Positions 50,199-63,637 are shown, counted from the stretch's first letter. The stretch is DNA of 64,000 bases from Trichoplusia ni (GCF_003590095.1 NC_039481.1:6696001-6760000); one strand, 5' to 3'. Program-made: numbers and translations. The notes: generated from the letters alone by a model not told the origin.

Positions 50199-53100
50199 CT
50201 TTGCAATTTAAAAAAATACTTTTTCGACATTGATGACATCATCACAAATCTGTTTTCTTACCCACGCCGATATTCGGGATGACATAATCAAACGGAACTT
50301 GAGAGATTAGATACAGATATATAATTTAGAACAGTATCGCTCGCGTACGATAAACAATATATTAAATGTTACTCATACTTTTGCATTCCAAAGAACTCCT
50401 TTGATTTGGTATTGAAAATAAGCAGACGAAATTTTAAACATAGCATGTCGATTTAAAGTGGAAAGTGGAAACTTATGACGTCTTATTTAGACTTTGCAGA
50501 TAAGACTGTTTAAGTAATAAAGAACTCTATATTGCATTCCTTTGTTTCGCTAAAAGTGTTTCTGGAATTCGCCGTGTGTTCCATGTACGACCAAAATGAA
50601 TGTTTTACAACTGCTTTTAAGGTACAGAATTTATGGCCAACTCGGCTGCAAAATATCAGTTGTATGAAATTTCGCAGTTTGGACGTTAAGTGTGCCATTG
50701 TGTGCGCCCGTAGTCGTGCATATTGACTCTGAAAATATTTAACCGGTTTCATCTCGCGTCCTTGTCTGCACTCGAGTTGTTACGAGCCGCTGTATAGAGA
50801 AGCACAAAGGTTCCCGAAATACATCTACTTATAATGTAATCCGTCCTTCTTACTTGATAATCATAAGTAGATGATATAAGTACACAATAATTTCGTGCCG
50901 ACCTTCGTACACCTAGTAATTTGAAACAATTACTCGTTGGAACAGTGATGGTCTCAAATTTGTCGCATCATATATTTTTTTTTGTCGAATGATAGAAATA
51001 CTCCGTACTAAACATATTTCTGTTGAATTCTTGTTTGGATGTTGATACGAAACTTAGAAAATATGTGCAGCTTACGAATTCTGAGCGAGCAAGTGGTGCC
51101 AACATTCAGGCAACTGCTGGCGCATTAGAGTTATGACAGTCGGAGTCAAGTTTAATGTAATATTTCATCCGTTAGGTTACACAACTGTAGCCGGTGAGCC
51201 GGCGTCTCGTGCCATTCTAGACTATAATTTGTTAAACAAACATCACTAGTTAAGGTCAATTCTTACTACGGAGGAGGCTGAATAATTATAAATCCCTCCA
51301 AAAGTATTCGGAGTTAACATAATTATAGCTCCTTCTGTAGTATGCACTGATCTGAATTTACATTCTAATATTGTTTAAATCTCCTTTATTTAGTTTACAT
51401 ACCTTCACTTTGCAAACTTGATGTTTATGATTGAATTTCGCTCTTGAACAACCTGTTAAAAACTGTCTTAGGTAAAATTTAGAACCCTGTTCTTGCAAAT
51501 AAACTTTCTCAAGAGCTGCAGTAGAAAAAAATATAATAATGGCCAATTTTATCAGTTTGTATAGGATGACCGATTTAATTCCGAATAAATTATTAGTTTT
51601 TCTGTTATTTTGGTATTTCCATGCCAGTCTTCATTGTAACATGTTGTGTAGACGCGATAATGATTCTATTGAGTTATAGTAAGTACTAAGTAGGGAAACA
51701 TATGGTTTTAGAAATGGTCACACTTATGTTACGTATATAATAGGTGCCCCTATATGTATATTAGATTATTCATTCACCTTAGTAATTTATACACAAATCT
51801 GTAAGACCAGATGATATATATTATTTATAAAAACCAAAGATTAATCGAAATGTAATTTTAGGTAAGTCTAAATAAATACTTTAAAAATCTGCTGTATTAA
51901 GTGTTTTCATTTTTCTACTTATCCAAATTGGCAAGAAAAGAGTAATTAAGCGTGACTTAAGCAGAACACACAATTAGACAATAATTAAACTATAGTTTTA
52001 TTAAGAAATAATATAATACCGGTCAAGAACGACTCAGAGGGTTCCGTACAAATTAATAATCTAAAGAAAATCAGAAGTAGGTTGGGTAGCCAAACATTAT
52101 TTTATGTCTGTCAAATTATTGAACATAATTAGTAAGACATGTCGATCTTTATTTTTAGTGTTTGTTACGACAACAGAAATACACCATCTGTAAAAATGTC
52201 TATAATGTTCATGAAATACGGACTAGTGTCAAACGGACAGACATTGATGCTCTAGTAAGTAATAGGGCGTTGTTTATAATCCTTGAGCTATAGAGTCCGC
52301 AGTTTTCCCAGCAAGGAGTCCGTAGTTTCCCTTAAAGAAAATAAAAAAAAACCCGGATAAAAAATCACAGATTAATGATTTAAAAGCTTTTTATAATATG
52401 CAGTATTTTTTCTATCACTAACGTTGAGGTGTTAAATTATACTGAAAACACATTGTTACGTATTAAATATAAACATGTTAAATAAGTATTATGAACGTGA
52501 TTCCATAATCCGACATGTGCTATATTAGATTAGATGACCAAATCGCACATGCCCCTGAAAGCATATTGTAACTAGCACAAGGCTTCCTCAACCGAGTACC
52601 GAAATAAATCTTATTTATTTTGTAACTGACTTTTCACTCTCTTTGAAGTTCTAGTAGCTATATTCTTAGAAAAAAAATGACAAGTTTACTGAAGCATCGA
52701 GAGGAACATTTAGTTTTTCATCTGTTTTAATAAAAAAAAATGGGATATGTCTTAGATAATTATGATGATAGAAGTGGAGTCACACGTCACATTGTAAATC
52801 AGTTTCTTTACTCCCTATCTGCAAGGGTCTTATCGTAAAACATAGTGGAAATTCCCTTTCTCTTTTGGGGGCCTAAAGGAACTATGAATTATTTGTTTTA
52901 TTTTATTTTCTTTTTGAGAAAAAGGAATTGTAACATTGTACAGTTTGTAGGTTTAGGATCCATCTGATGAAAAGCTTATCTATCATTTATATGAACAGCT
53001 GAATTCTAAGAGCAGGAGTTTGAATTCTTTTGATATTTTGTCCTGTATGTAAATTGTACAAAGAAATAAAATATCACCAGTAGGTATCGCATATTAGCAA

Positions 53101-53839
53101 TATTAATACGCAGTGGCATTGGCAATCACGGTAATTTAAAGCAAACAATAAGTGCGTTAAAACAAATAGCTGTCGTGACTTACCTTCGGAGGAAATATTT
53201 CATGCTTCACATTTTAGAACTAACTCCAAGGTTGACTAACAAATCCAACAAATTGTTTACAGTTGTAAACGCCGTTGATCTAATTAAACCGTCCACCTCT
53301 TCAAAGGCTGAATTTGTGTGTAGAAAATTATTTCAAACCTTAATTTTAGGTTGATACAGTTGAGTTTGCAGTGTTAATTGGATCCCGAATTTCAGTTCGG
53401 TGGCTTAGGACTGACGTCACTCGAGCCACCCACAGTGGAATGGGCAGGAGGGCGCCGGGCACCATTCCCGCTCTACATTTATTTTATAGTCTAGACTGCT
53501 TGTGATATTAGTGCTCTTTTAAAACAATTTGAAGCTAATAAGCTTACTAATAATACGGAAAAGGTTCTTAGTTCACTTCAAAGGCTAATCAATAATTAAA
53601 TAGCAATTTGTTAAAAACGTAATTAAACAATTATAATTATAAATAAATAATTATACGTACCTATTTTTATCATCGAGGTCAATATAGACCAACATCCACA
53701 CAAAACAGAGATTTATGTGTAATATCATGTATCAATTAACTAGTTCATTATCAAGCAGTATGAAATTTCATTGATTATGTCTAATTCACCAGTACTGTGG
53801 GTGTTCACTTCTGCGTTGGCCGTCCCTCACTGGTTAGAG
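50199..53839. other. intergenic spacer
   Basis: AT-rich DNA between L5 and the ommochrome-binding-like gene. It holds the L5 3' UTR and one further TGACGTCA palindrome at 53412-53419 inside a G+C-rich patch (53395-53475). No exon recognised. Confidence 0.5.
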
Positions 53840-54709
53840 ATGAAGATTCCAATAATATTCATATTTGTTTATATTTCCATCGTAACATGTGGCAAAACAA
53901 AAGAAAAAACAACGGAAAAGCCATCTGAACGGGGTTCTACAGTACCGTTGGTATGCGAAGGTGTACACGTGCATGGAAAACTGCATAAGCGACATGTCAT
54001 CATGAACGGCATCAACCGTCCGTATCAGCTCGCCATGTACAGCCACGGACACAAGATATTCTTCAGTTATAACGTCGGAGACGACACCGAGGACACGTTT
54101 GGTATTGGATATGTTAAGATAAACGACACTATGCCAACGGAAATAAAGGGAGTAAAAAATGGCTTTGCGGTCGCGGTACACGAACATACCGCATATTTTG
54201 GAAGCCCCCACGGCATCTATTCTGATAATCTTACAAAATCCGATGACATGAAGCATATTGTTAAAGGATTTGACATCTGGGACATGTTCTTTCATGAGAA
54301 TTTGTACTTTATATCGTATCCGAAACAACGGTTGCATAAGTACCACATACATCACAAAAACGTGACTCTCCAGGAACACATACATGAGAAAATATATCAG
54401 TTTGTCATAGACGGAGATAAAGATACATTTATAACTACTAGAGACGGCCTGTTCATGATCACGAGCGGCACAAATCATCGGATTCCCTACGAAGGGCCTA
54501 AAGTGTTCAGAGCGTTAGAAGTAAATCACAAAGGTGTAGCTCACTTTTGCGCTAAAAGTGCTATTTATATTGCGCATAAGAAAAATCATACACTGATAGA
54601 AATCGCCCGGATAAAAAACATTTTTGGTATTACGTTCGATAAATCAGACAATATTATTTATTCAAATCCCCATGAAATTGTTAAACTCTTGCCACATGAT
54701 TGTAAGTAA
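53840..54709 (+). CDS. ommochrome-binding protein-like
   Basis: A single frame of 289 residues from the ATG at 53840. That ATG starts a clean signal peptide (MKIPIIFIFVYISIVTCG) and follows a possible splice acceptor (ACTGGTTAG), so a 5' UTR intron is likely; an earlier in-frame ATG at 53777 would spoil the signal. After a short Lys/Thr-rich linker come CEGVHVHGKLHKRHVIMNGI, RPYQLAMYS, IFFSYNVGDD, KNGFAVAVHEHTAYFG and GIYSDNL, a repeating beta-strand pattern known from the Manduca ommochrome-binding protein. Family members are secreted by fat body into hemolymph and carry ommochrome-type pigments. Late repeats (GDKDTFITTRDGLF, AHFCAKSAIYIAH, GITFDKSDNIIYSN) suggest a propeller-like fold. Which ligand this copy binds is unknown. 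Confidence 0.78.
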   Translation: MKIPIIFIFVYISIVTCGKTKEKTTEKPSERGSTVPLVCEGVHVHGKLHKRHVIMNGINRPYQLAMYSHGHKIFFSYNVGDDTEDTFGIGYVKINDTMPTEIKGVKNGFAVAVHEHTAYFGSPHGIYSDNLTKSDDMKHIVKGFDIWDMFFHENLYFISYPKQRLHKYHIHHKNVTLQEHIHEKIYQFVIDGDKDTFITTRDGLFMITSGTNHRIPYEGPKVFRALEVNHKGVAHFCAKSAIYIAHKKNHTLIEIARIKNIFGITFDKSDNIIYSNPHEIVKLLPHDCK

Positions 54710-56180
54710 TATAATTAGGGAAAGTGAGACGTGAACTGTCATTTTGAAATGTTATATTACATGTCTCTTACAATGAAATAAGTTCGGTGGGTATTGTATT
54801 ATTATTGTTTTACCCAATCACGTCTGAACCGTTCGTATTGTTACTCCAGGCAAATGCATGAGGTACTAGGCGAGCAGGAGCCAAGCAGAGTATTTGTGAC
54901 AGAAAAGGACATTCCCGCATCTATCTCGTTTCCACGCTTAGAGGGAGGGTCGCACCCTCATCCGCTTTTCCCCAACCCTCCTACGCCTCTGCGAGTGTGT
55001 GTGTTATACACAAACTGATTAACTCATTCACGATCTTGTGTTTTACTTTAAAGCAATTTTGCCAGCTCAATGAAATATGAAAGTTGATATTCGATAACCG
55101 ACGGTGACGCGAAATGAAAAAAATATGTATGATGAAGCTATATCACAATTTACGAAAGAATTTTCGGAAAACTCTACGAAAAATCCCTACAAAATGCGTT
55201 GATGTACAGTGCGCGTATCTTATAGTTTATGCTTGCCTGGTACCACCGACGTCGTATCTATTGAACAGTCACCGATAGTCGACGTCGAGCGTCGCTATCG
55301 GCTATGAAATCAACGACACTACTAATTTTAAAAAACGAATACGTATTGTTTTTAAAATACCCAAGTTAATGTTACATGTCTGATTAAAACAGCTTTGGAA
55401 TCTTTGGTCTCATTTATTCCGAAATTTAATAAAATAAGTTATTTTCTTAAACTTTAGTATTTTCTTTAGTGAGAAACGTAATTACGAAAGCTTACACTTA
55501 GTTTTAGTTTCCCAATTATGATTATGCAAATAAAAGCAAAGTAAAATTTATTTCAAAGTCTATTTTTAGTTTTAATTTAATTATTCTGGTAGAAACCTTG
55601 ATTCCATCTAAAATACTCATTCATAGTGAAAAACATACAGTAACCTCTGTAGTCTTTATGTTGGCCTGGTAAAAATATATTTGGTATTGGTCGTGGAAAT
55701 CCCCCGTTAAGGTTACATCGTAGCGGCTTGGCAGCCTTAAAAATATTGATTTAGGAAAATGTCAACGAATCGTAGCAAGAAGAAACGATATTCAGATTTC
55801 AACGCAGAATTCACAAAGTGGACACTGGTCAGTTTTTCACTGTGCGAATCTCCGTGACAACATCGCGAAATCGTCAGCAGAGGTCGTTTATACCAGGGGA
55901 GCATAAATTGGAAGGGGACTATCTCGCATAACAGGAGTTGCGAACATTTTGGCGGAAATATCACCTTCCGCGCGAGTTCTGTTGCCCTAGTGAGTCACGC
56001 AATTTGTAAAATATTTCTGCTATTGTTGTCCGCCAGGCGCTATGATCGGAAATTAAAATGAAATAAATAAAATAATAAATGGCTTATTTGTTGAATCATG
56101 TTGGTTTATTTGGTAAAACTGGTAATTAAAACTAACAAATATTATAATTGAGTATATTTAGCACGCATTGAGAACATTTT
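54710..56180. other. intergenic spacer with hairpin and motif copies
   Basis: This is the convergent spacer between the ommochrome-binding-like gene and the transporter. It holds a short inverted repeat at 55276-55305, listed separately, and three copies of the recurring CCCTRGTA-type motif near 55231, 55889 (minus) and 55979. An AATAAA for the minus-strand transporter reads at 56110-56105. No exon recognised. Confidence 0.5.
55276..55305. repeat. short imperfect inverted repeat
   Basis: CCGATAGTCGACG on the left pairs with CGTCGCTATCGG on the right with one extra base, around a very short centre. A weaker inverted match (TTGATATTCGATAACCGACG near 55084 against the bases to about 55312) hints that it may be the end of a small palindromic element of about 230 bp. 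Confidence 0.4.
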
Positions 56181-59100
56181 CTAAACTTCACAGGCCCCAG
56201 TGGAGGAGACGGTTACTGTGCCTCTTACGTAGGTGACGCCATCTCTGCAGGCGCAACTATCCTGTAAAGCAAAACATAAAAGGTACTTCATTAGGAAATA
56301 GTATTTAAAAAAATCCCTAATATGGTATTGGAAGGGATAAATTAGCAGGTAAATGCCTGTTAATTTATCTCTTTAAAAAGTTATATCTTTTTTGAACCTG
56401 ATAACACTTAGTTAATTACGTGGATAAAGAAATATAGATGAAAATGTTAATTTTATCTAGGTTTGGGAAAAGAACTACTCACAAATATGTCTTCGAAGGA
56501 CGGGCACTCGTCCTGTTCATAAAACTGGACCTTCTCGATGTTGTGTCGTATGATCTCGTAGGTGGTGCTCCTCTCCTGGTGACAGCGCAGCGCGCGCGCC
56601 ACCAGCCCCTTGTTGTTGCCCTTCACGCGCAAGTGCTCCGTCGTCACATTCCTCATCACGTCCGGACTCCCGAATATCGCGTCCTCCAAGAACACACAGT
56701 ACTTGTCCCCTCTCTTCTCAGCCTCGTTATTATTATTAACATTAATATATTCGTTGGACGAGTTCCTTCGCTTCAAACCCGTATCGTCGCTGTCTTTTTC
56801 GAGGTAATTCTGATACAACTCCTCATTGAGCACCGGCGCGACGTTTGCGGCAGCTGACTTGCTTCTTGATTTCCTAATTTTGATATAAAAACTGGTGACA
56901 AACTGGAACTTGAGTATGTAGGCGGCGAACTCGGCGACGCTCGCGTAACCACTCTTGTGCCCTTTATTGTGCAGCAGACAGAAATGCTTTGGCGGTGAAG
57001 TGCCGTATGTGAAACCTGGGAATCAGTACACGCATATTGAGATGTCTGATTGAATGATCGGATAATAACGTACTGTAAACTGTATTTTAGATACGCTGTA
57101 GGTTGTAGTAACTAAGATAACGACGATAGCTTAGAGCAGGTTGACTATGATTCTTCCAGATTTCAATATGCGGAAACAACATTTTCTTACGATATTTTCC
57201 TTTCCAAATGTAAACGAAAATACTTAGTACAGAAAAAAAAACAAAATATAAAGCAATTCTACAAACCCTGAGCATTGGAGCACGAGCAGGGTGTGAGCAG
57301 CGGCGAATGCTCGACGAGTGTGAGCGGCGCGCTGCGCGTGCGGCAGAAGTTGTTGCTGTTCCACGTGGAGTCCGTGTAGGGGATGGAGTCGCACGCGCTG
57401 CTCGCAGACACCGCGCACTTGCGGGACTCGCGCAGGGAGAAGAACGTCAGCGTTACCACCGCCTGAGGATAGCGTAGGTGAGGAGGATTCTAGGGAGGTA
57501 TCTAGAAGAACTAAATGCCGCTTTCAAGTAAAAAACGAAAAGATTAATCGGATACAGTGCAGAGAAAAACCGCTAATAATAATCCTTAAAATCGCGGCTC
57601 GGAAAAATAAAATTGTTAATTATGTAGTTTAGACGCTTTGAATTCACGTCATACCGTATGGTATCGTTATGTATTTTTTTTCTCAGAAGTCGATAGTTGA
57701 CGTTTTTTTATGAAAGTTGTTCACTTCCATGTATCAACATGGTCTGTCAAGTACATTATCTTAAAATACTCCATAAATGAAAACTCATCTAACCATAGTG
57801 AAGCACGCCGCAGCGCAGAGCGTGGCGCAGAGCGGGAACCCGTAGCGCTCGGTGAGCGCGCCGCCCAGCGCGGGCCCCAGCACCTCGCCCAGCGAGTAGC
57901 AGCACGACCACACGCCCGCCACCGCGCTGTACGTCGCCAGCGCCTCCGGGCAGCCGCCCTCGTAACTACACATACAGACATCACGAGATTCACTAATTAA
58001 AAGCAGTGATTACTAGCGGTTATTAGTAAATATTTATAATCGAAATCATTTAAGCAACAAGATTCATAACTTTGAAATATTGTTATAGACATTTTGTCAG
58101 TTAAAGTGATAAAAAAATCATTTGAAAGAGAATTCCCAAAAAAAAACTCGTTAGTATTGGTCCAACCAGTTACGGCTAAGTAACCAGATACTAGCGTATA
58201 TTAATTTGAAAAAAAATATAATTCTAGAACTTATAACATTTGTTCAGTCTCGAATTCATTGGAATTATTTTCCACCAAGAACAACGTAATTATTTAATAA
58301 GGCAAACAATGAACTCACATGGAACTAGTCAGTACTCCTTGGAAAGTGGGCAGCAATGTCAACGCAACAGACATACCAAGTATTGACAACGCCACTAAGT
58401 CCAACCACAGATCCCTGAAATGCAAAAATAAACGAATAAGCATTCATTTGTTTACTTGAGTACAACCTCTGAGACTTTTGCCGATATAGAAGAAAGATCA
58501 GAGATGGAGACGGTTCGATTTCCGCGTTTTTTTAATATTTGGTGTCTTTGAGTATGTGAAACAAGGATAAACCGTCCTTAAAGCGGGAGAAAAATAAGTT
58601 CTAGTTATTCAATAGAATATATTAGCCAATTTTAAAATTATAAAATTAGGTTATTTACCTTGGTAATCCTGGAATAAATGGGCAGGGTCCGAGCAGCAGC
58701 AGACCAGCGCTTGACAGGAACAGTCCCCATACCATCATACACCAGTGGTTGTGAACCCTACATCATAAAATTCAGCTAAGTATACCTATTTATATTCAGT
58801 TGCAAAGTAATAATGCAGACCGTCGAATGTTGTACCTCGGCCACCGATAACCGAAAAGTCTCGATGTAATTTCTCACATCAATGTCGACTCCAGCGTTCT
58901 CAAAAATTGATGATATATACTTACAGAATCAATAACTTCAATAAATTTCAATGTTTTAAATTTTTGTCAAGCATTTGAGACAGGAAACCAACTAAAACTG
59001 TTATAAAAAAATAAATTATATCAATTTTATTATATAATGACTTACCGATCAGCGACCCACCCCCAAATGGGGCTGAAAATTCCGTAGAGACTGGAGAACA

Positions 59101-62100
59101 ACAGGAATATCAGGCCTATTTGTTCGGTGGAGAGGCCGAACTGGCGCAGGTGAGGCTCTAGCGTGGGATCCAGGAAGGCCCAGGTGTTGGAGACGATCAC
59201 TATCACCAAACCCGTTATTATTATCGATGGGATTTTGAACAACCCGATAATGGACGCTGTTTTTGAGCCCGAAACATATTCTGTAATTAAGGAAGAATAT
59301 AAGTTCGATCCACTTAATTATGTGGACATAAGTTTTTAATTATAAGCATTGTAGAGCCCTACTGGGCTCTTAAAATACTTTTTACAGAGGTGTTTGCAGG
59401 GATTACCAATATTCTTGCTATATATAAGTACGATATTTCCTATGTTCGTTACTATGTATGTTTTCTAGATACAAAGTAGTGAAACTAATGCTTAATCTTA
59501 CTACGTAATGCTTTGCATACCTTCGCAGTCAGTAAGCAGGAAGAAGTTGATGGGCACAGTCAACACCATGATAACGCCAAGAGTGTAAAAAGGTAACCCG
59601 AAGCCCCCGATCTACCTGGAACATATACATCATTTCATCTGCCAAATTGGTAGTTTTTTTTTAAACAAAAAACGACCATCGCGCTAAGGAAAGCCTTGTG
59701 TCGTGGTGGGTTTCCGAAACATTCCAGTCACATGCAAAAACACATCCAGACCCAGGACAAACATTCGTCGATCATGCACCATAACCGTGCTGGGATCGAA
59801 CCCGGAAATTCTATAGTATTTAAAAAGACAAAATATTGCTCAATCGTGAACAGTTCACTACCTGCTGCTGCTATACTTGAATGAAATTCAAATTTTTCTA
59901 CGACAATTTAGTCTGCCACTTTTTCCTAATCGCTGCTACAATAATACTGAACAAAACTGTCACAAAATAAATACAATTACCGAGTACAAAAGACCTCCAA
60001 TAGCTGGTCCGACAGACATACCGAGACCTATGAAAGTCTCGAGGATGCCCAGCACGGAGCCGATGCTGTCAGGGAAGGCGTTCACCACGAACACGTAGCT
60101 CGCGGTGGAGTACGCGCTGGCTCCGAGCGCCTCCAGACCTCGCACCACGAAGCACAGCGTAGTGAATGTTGCCGTGTCTTCTATTAAAGCTAAAGTCCTA
60201 AAAAACGAGAATTACTCGTAGAACAAACATATTTTGGTTTTGTCATTGGGTACTAAGCAAAGCGAAAATCCGCGATACAATCTGTAGTTGTTTCTTTTTT
60301 TATTTCTGTAGGTGTGTTTTGATTTCTGAGAATGTTTTTATAAGTTCGATAAGGCCATATTAATCAATATGAGAGAAAAAAGAACTCTACTTCAGTCGCC
60401 TAGTCGGTATAAAAGAGGTTAAGGATAAATGAAGGATAAGGGATGTCCCGAAGGTCCTAAGCAAAGGAATATGCGCAAAATACGCAGTCTACGTATCTTT
60501 TCCCTCTAAAACCTACTCTCGCAATAAGCGACGTTTATTTTTTCCTTGCATGCGTTTGTGTGCAACGACAAAGAAGGTCGTCATAAAAAGTCATAAAAGA
60601 CATGAAACGCATGCCGACGCTTTTAAGGACACGAAATGCATTTTTAATGTTCTCTTCGTTCGAAATCATTAATAAAAGGTTTAATTGGCGTAGAAAATGC
60701 GCTTGTGGGCTCCATTGTGTACAGGCAGCGTAAAATTAAAAGATTAAAAACAATATTTCATAAATATAAGGAATCAATTAACGATGACGTTAAAGTTACA
60801 TGCTTTTGGCAAAAATACAACTCGTTGCTATCGAATTTATACGTTGTCATAAAATTTTAGTTAAGTATAGTTTTATGTCAAAACTTTATCGAAGAACGCT
60901 GTAAAACAAATACGTAATCTTCACGCATGTTTTCACGAAGTTAAGTAAAATTGATTTGCTTCTGACTTCGACGCAAGTCTACGCAACATTGAAGAAAAAA
61001 CATTTTAAACTCTTTGGCTGGTTCCAATCTATAATTAACTACATTTTCAGATATGTTCCTATAGAATAGTCAAAAATCTAATTGTTTACTTCATCCAGTA
61101 TGTGGTAAAAATACATAGAAAGAGTCACTTAAGCGTAAAGACAATGCTATATTCTGATTCCGGCAGCAATACATAAGTATCTTAAGCTACACTCTACAGA
61201 TTGAACCACTGTCTATAATTCTACATCAATCAACTGGGATCCTATTAATAAACCATAAAATACCGTTAACCGAACAAAGACATGTGTATTTTGGTCCTAA
61301 TCTGTATACTTACGCTTACTTAAATAGTTTGTTTGTCTACTTACCCAAACAGTACATTGCAAGCGCCTGCGACAAACATACCGGCTGTAAACAGGAACTT
61401 TGCTCCGACCATCGGCAACTGTAATCAGATGTATTAATATTCTAGAATAAATAATTAGGTACATACAAAATATTACATAAATAGGTAGCTAATGGTGTAA
61501 TCAACAAACATTGCACTATTATGACTAATTGGCAAATATTATGTTGAAAATGCAATAATTGCGTTCATAAATTAGGATTATAAGATAAACATACACTATA
61601 TTGTAAATCAAAACGTCAAAAAATGGTGCAGTGAATTACAAAAGGCAATGTTTTCACAAATTATTTTTTAGTAAGAGTAGCCCTATGAAGATCTGTAACG
61701 ATTTTGAAGTCTGAATATGGTATTAAAAAATAGGAAAATTAAAGCTTAAAATAGGAATAGTTCGCAGTGTTTGCAGGTAATTACGTAGTTAGTACGTACA
61801 ACATAGCAAATAACCTAATCTGTTATAGACATTATAGTCAGTTGTCAGTAAGATAGAAATGCAAATAAATAACTGTTATTCTAGGAATTAAGTAAACTAG
61901 GGAGATGACGTTTAAGGACATCTTAGAATATGCGAATGTTTGAATAATGTAAATGATAGTTATCTAATGTATTGTTAGAACATGAGATACTAGATTAATA
62001 TTTCTTCTGATGAGGATTTTCTGAGTAACATAATAAGGATAATTAAGCAACTGGAGACCTGCCACTCTAAACCGTGTCATAATATGATTTAAGTTCTTGG

Positions 62101-63637
62101 AGCCATTACTCAGCAATTTTGGGAAGTTTTCTTATGATAGAAATATCCTCTTCGAATATAATTATAAGCATCTACAAGATTCTCAAAGGCTACAGAGAAT
62201 ACTTACAAATTTTCCGAATAAAGGCGAGGTAAGGAACATGACGATTGCGTAGAAACTGAACACAATTCCGCACATGGTTTCGGAGAGGCCTTTGACAGCG
62301 GCCTCGCGGGGGAAGAAGGGTGCCATCACACTCATGGAGCAGAAGCTCATGAAGTCGACCAGCGCCAGCGAGGCCAGCGTCAGGCGCTGCCGGCTCGACA
62401 GGTGCCGCACTGCGCCCGGCTGCAGCCGCGTCTGCGTGCGTACCAACCTACGGGGTTTTCAAATCTCTTAATGAAAAGCCTGAATGTTTAGGAGGAAAGG
62501 AGGTCCCAAAAAGCGACTAAGGAACTTCATGCGGAATTGAAACAGTGTCACAGGGCCCCAATTCTGCTATTTACAATGACCGTTGACTGAATGAAATTTG
62601 GCTTAAAATGTAATTTTTCGTATTCTCCTAAGCATTTTTCTACTCAATAATTGGAAATTCAGTGCGGGACGGTACACTCAAGGTCAATAAAATTCACTTC
62701 CAATTATTGTATTGGCAAAGTGTTTTAGATAATAGGAATAATTTCAAATTTAATCCAATTGCCATTCATTCATCGGCCATCGTAAAATAGTCGAATCGGC
62801 GCCCAGTCGTTAGTCTTTTGAGTAGGTACTTCTCTACCCAATCGTCACGTTTTGCGTCTCACGTGAAAGCAATATAATTCTACAGAATCGGCGATACGCT
62901 AGCCGCTAGACCATAAAAGTTTAGGAGCTTTTTTGACTTCAATGGATACATTTTTGTTTTCCTCCATTAGTATGTCGGTAGGTGTTAGTTTTATTCTCCA
63001 ATTAATCATTATAAGCTGATTAAGGTCAGTTAACTTAATTATTTGAGATTAGGAATCATTATTTTATACTGTGCGTAGTCACGTCGTATTTATAGATAGC
63101 TTAATACAAACATCATCATAGAGTAGGATCACACATCAGATAAATACTCAGCCACGGTACCTACATGTATTAGGTACTCCAATTAACAGCGTTTGTTATC
63201 TTTACATTTACAATAGATTGATAATTGTAGCATAATGCAGCACGTGTGATTAATAACCCACTTTAATAGAAATCTATTCATTCAAAAATAAAACGTAGGT
63301 GTGCTGACATTTAATAGGAATATATATATATAATTAGTTACCTTTCTCTTAGTATTCTGATCTCTGAGCTGATGTCGTCGGGCGGTCCCCCCGACCAGGA
63401 GTGTACGCGCCGCAGCCGGCCCGACTCGGGCAGCGAGCGGCGCCCGCCCCACGTCGCCGCCAGGTCCTCCGTTTGAGTCGAAGTCTTCATCATTTTACTG
63501 TTAAACACTATTGTTTCCCGAGAGCCGGCCTCGCAGCCGGCCGCACTGTTCAGTTCCGACTCACTGTTAGTCCTTTCACGATCCGAGTCACTCAGCAGTT
63601 GCGTACTCTCGTCGGCATCGTCGCACTCTCTATCCAT
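56181..63637 (-). CDS. MFS transporter of SLC18B1 type with long C-terminal tail
   Basis: Twelve minus-strand exons join in frame (63637-63342, 62447-62207, 61418-61345, 60197-59981, 59611-59521, 59280-59046, 58757-58659, 58414-58319, 57965-57794, 57462-57267, 57015-56483, 56261-56181) to 776 residues. SLC18B1 is the vesicular polyamine transporter relative of the monoamine and acetylcholine carriers. Seen: a 100-residue cytosolic N-terminus with an acidic dileucine signal (ESTQLL, near residues 11-16), TM1 from about residue 121 (LASLALVDFMSFCSMSVMAPFFP), FSFYAIVMFLTSPLFGK, GASAYSTASYVFVVNAFPD, LGMSVGPAIGGLLYS, IGGFGLPFYTLG, FLDPTLEPHLRQFGLS, FSPIWGWVADR and YSLGEVLGPALGGALTERYGF. Human SLC18B1 has about 456 residues; here about 255 extra residues follow TM12. 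AATAAA lies about 71 bases after the stop. Confidence 0.85.
59690..59812 (-). repeat. tRNA-derived SINE-like fragment, copy 2
   Basis: On the minus strand the sequence CCGGGTTCGATCCCAGC has the form of an RNA polymerase III B-box, and it is followed by GGTTATGGTGCATGATCGACG and ACCCACCACGACACAAGGC. A matching A-box is not evident, so it is probably a truncated SINE. It sits in an intron of the transporter. Part of it resembles the fragment at 19427-19520. Confidence 0.45.
62553..62804. mobile_element. MITE-like element, copy 2
   Basis: It has the same ends as the copy at 4091-4311 (GGGCCCCAATTCTGCTATT on the left; GAATCGGCGCCC on the right), in the opposite orientation. Inner blocks are shared in reverse complement, for example AATAGGAATAATTTCAAATT and ACACTCAAGGTCAATAAAA. 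It lies in the first intron of the transporter. Length is about 250 bp; no coding capacity. Confidence 0.7.

Noticed and set aside
53834..54478. 214-codon minus-strand frame
   Set aside because: Antisense shadow of the ommochrome-binding-like gene, which has a signal peptide and family motifs.
57710..58000. Arginine-rich plus-strand frame
   Set aside because: Antisense of the transporter exon at 57794-57965.
59690..59860. Possible tRNA gene suggested by the B-box
   Set aside because: No A-box or cloverleaf could be folded; a truncated SINE explains it better.
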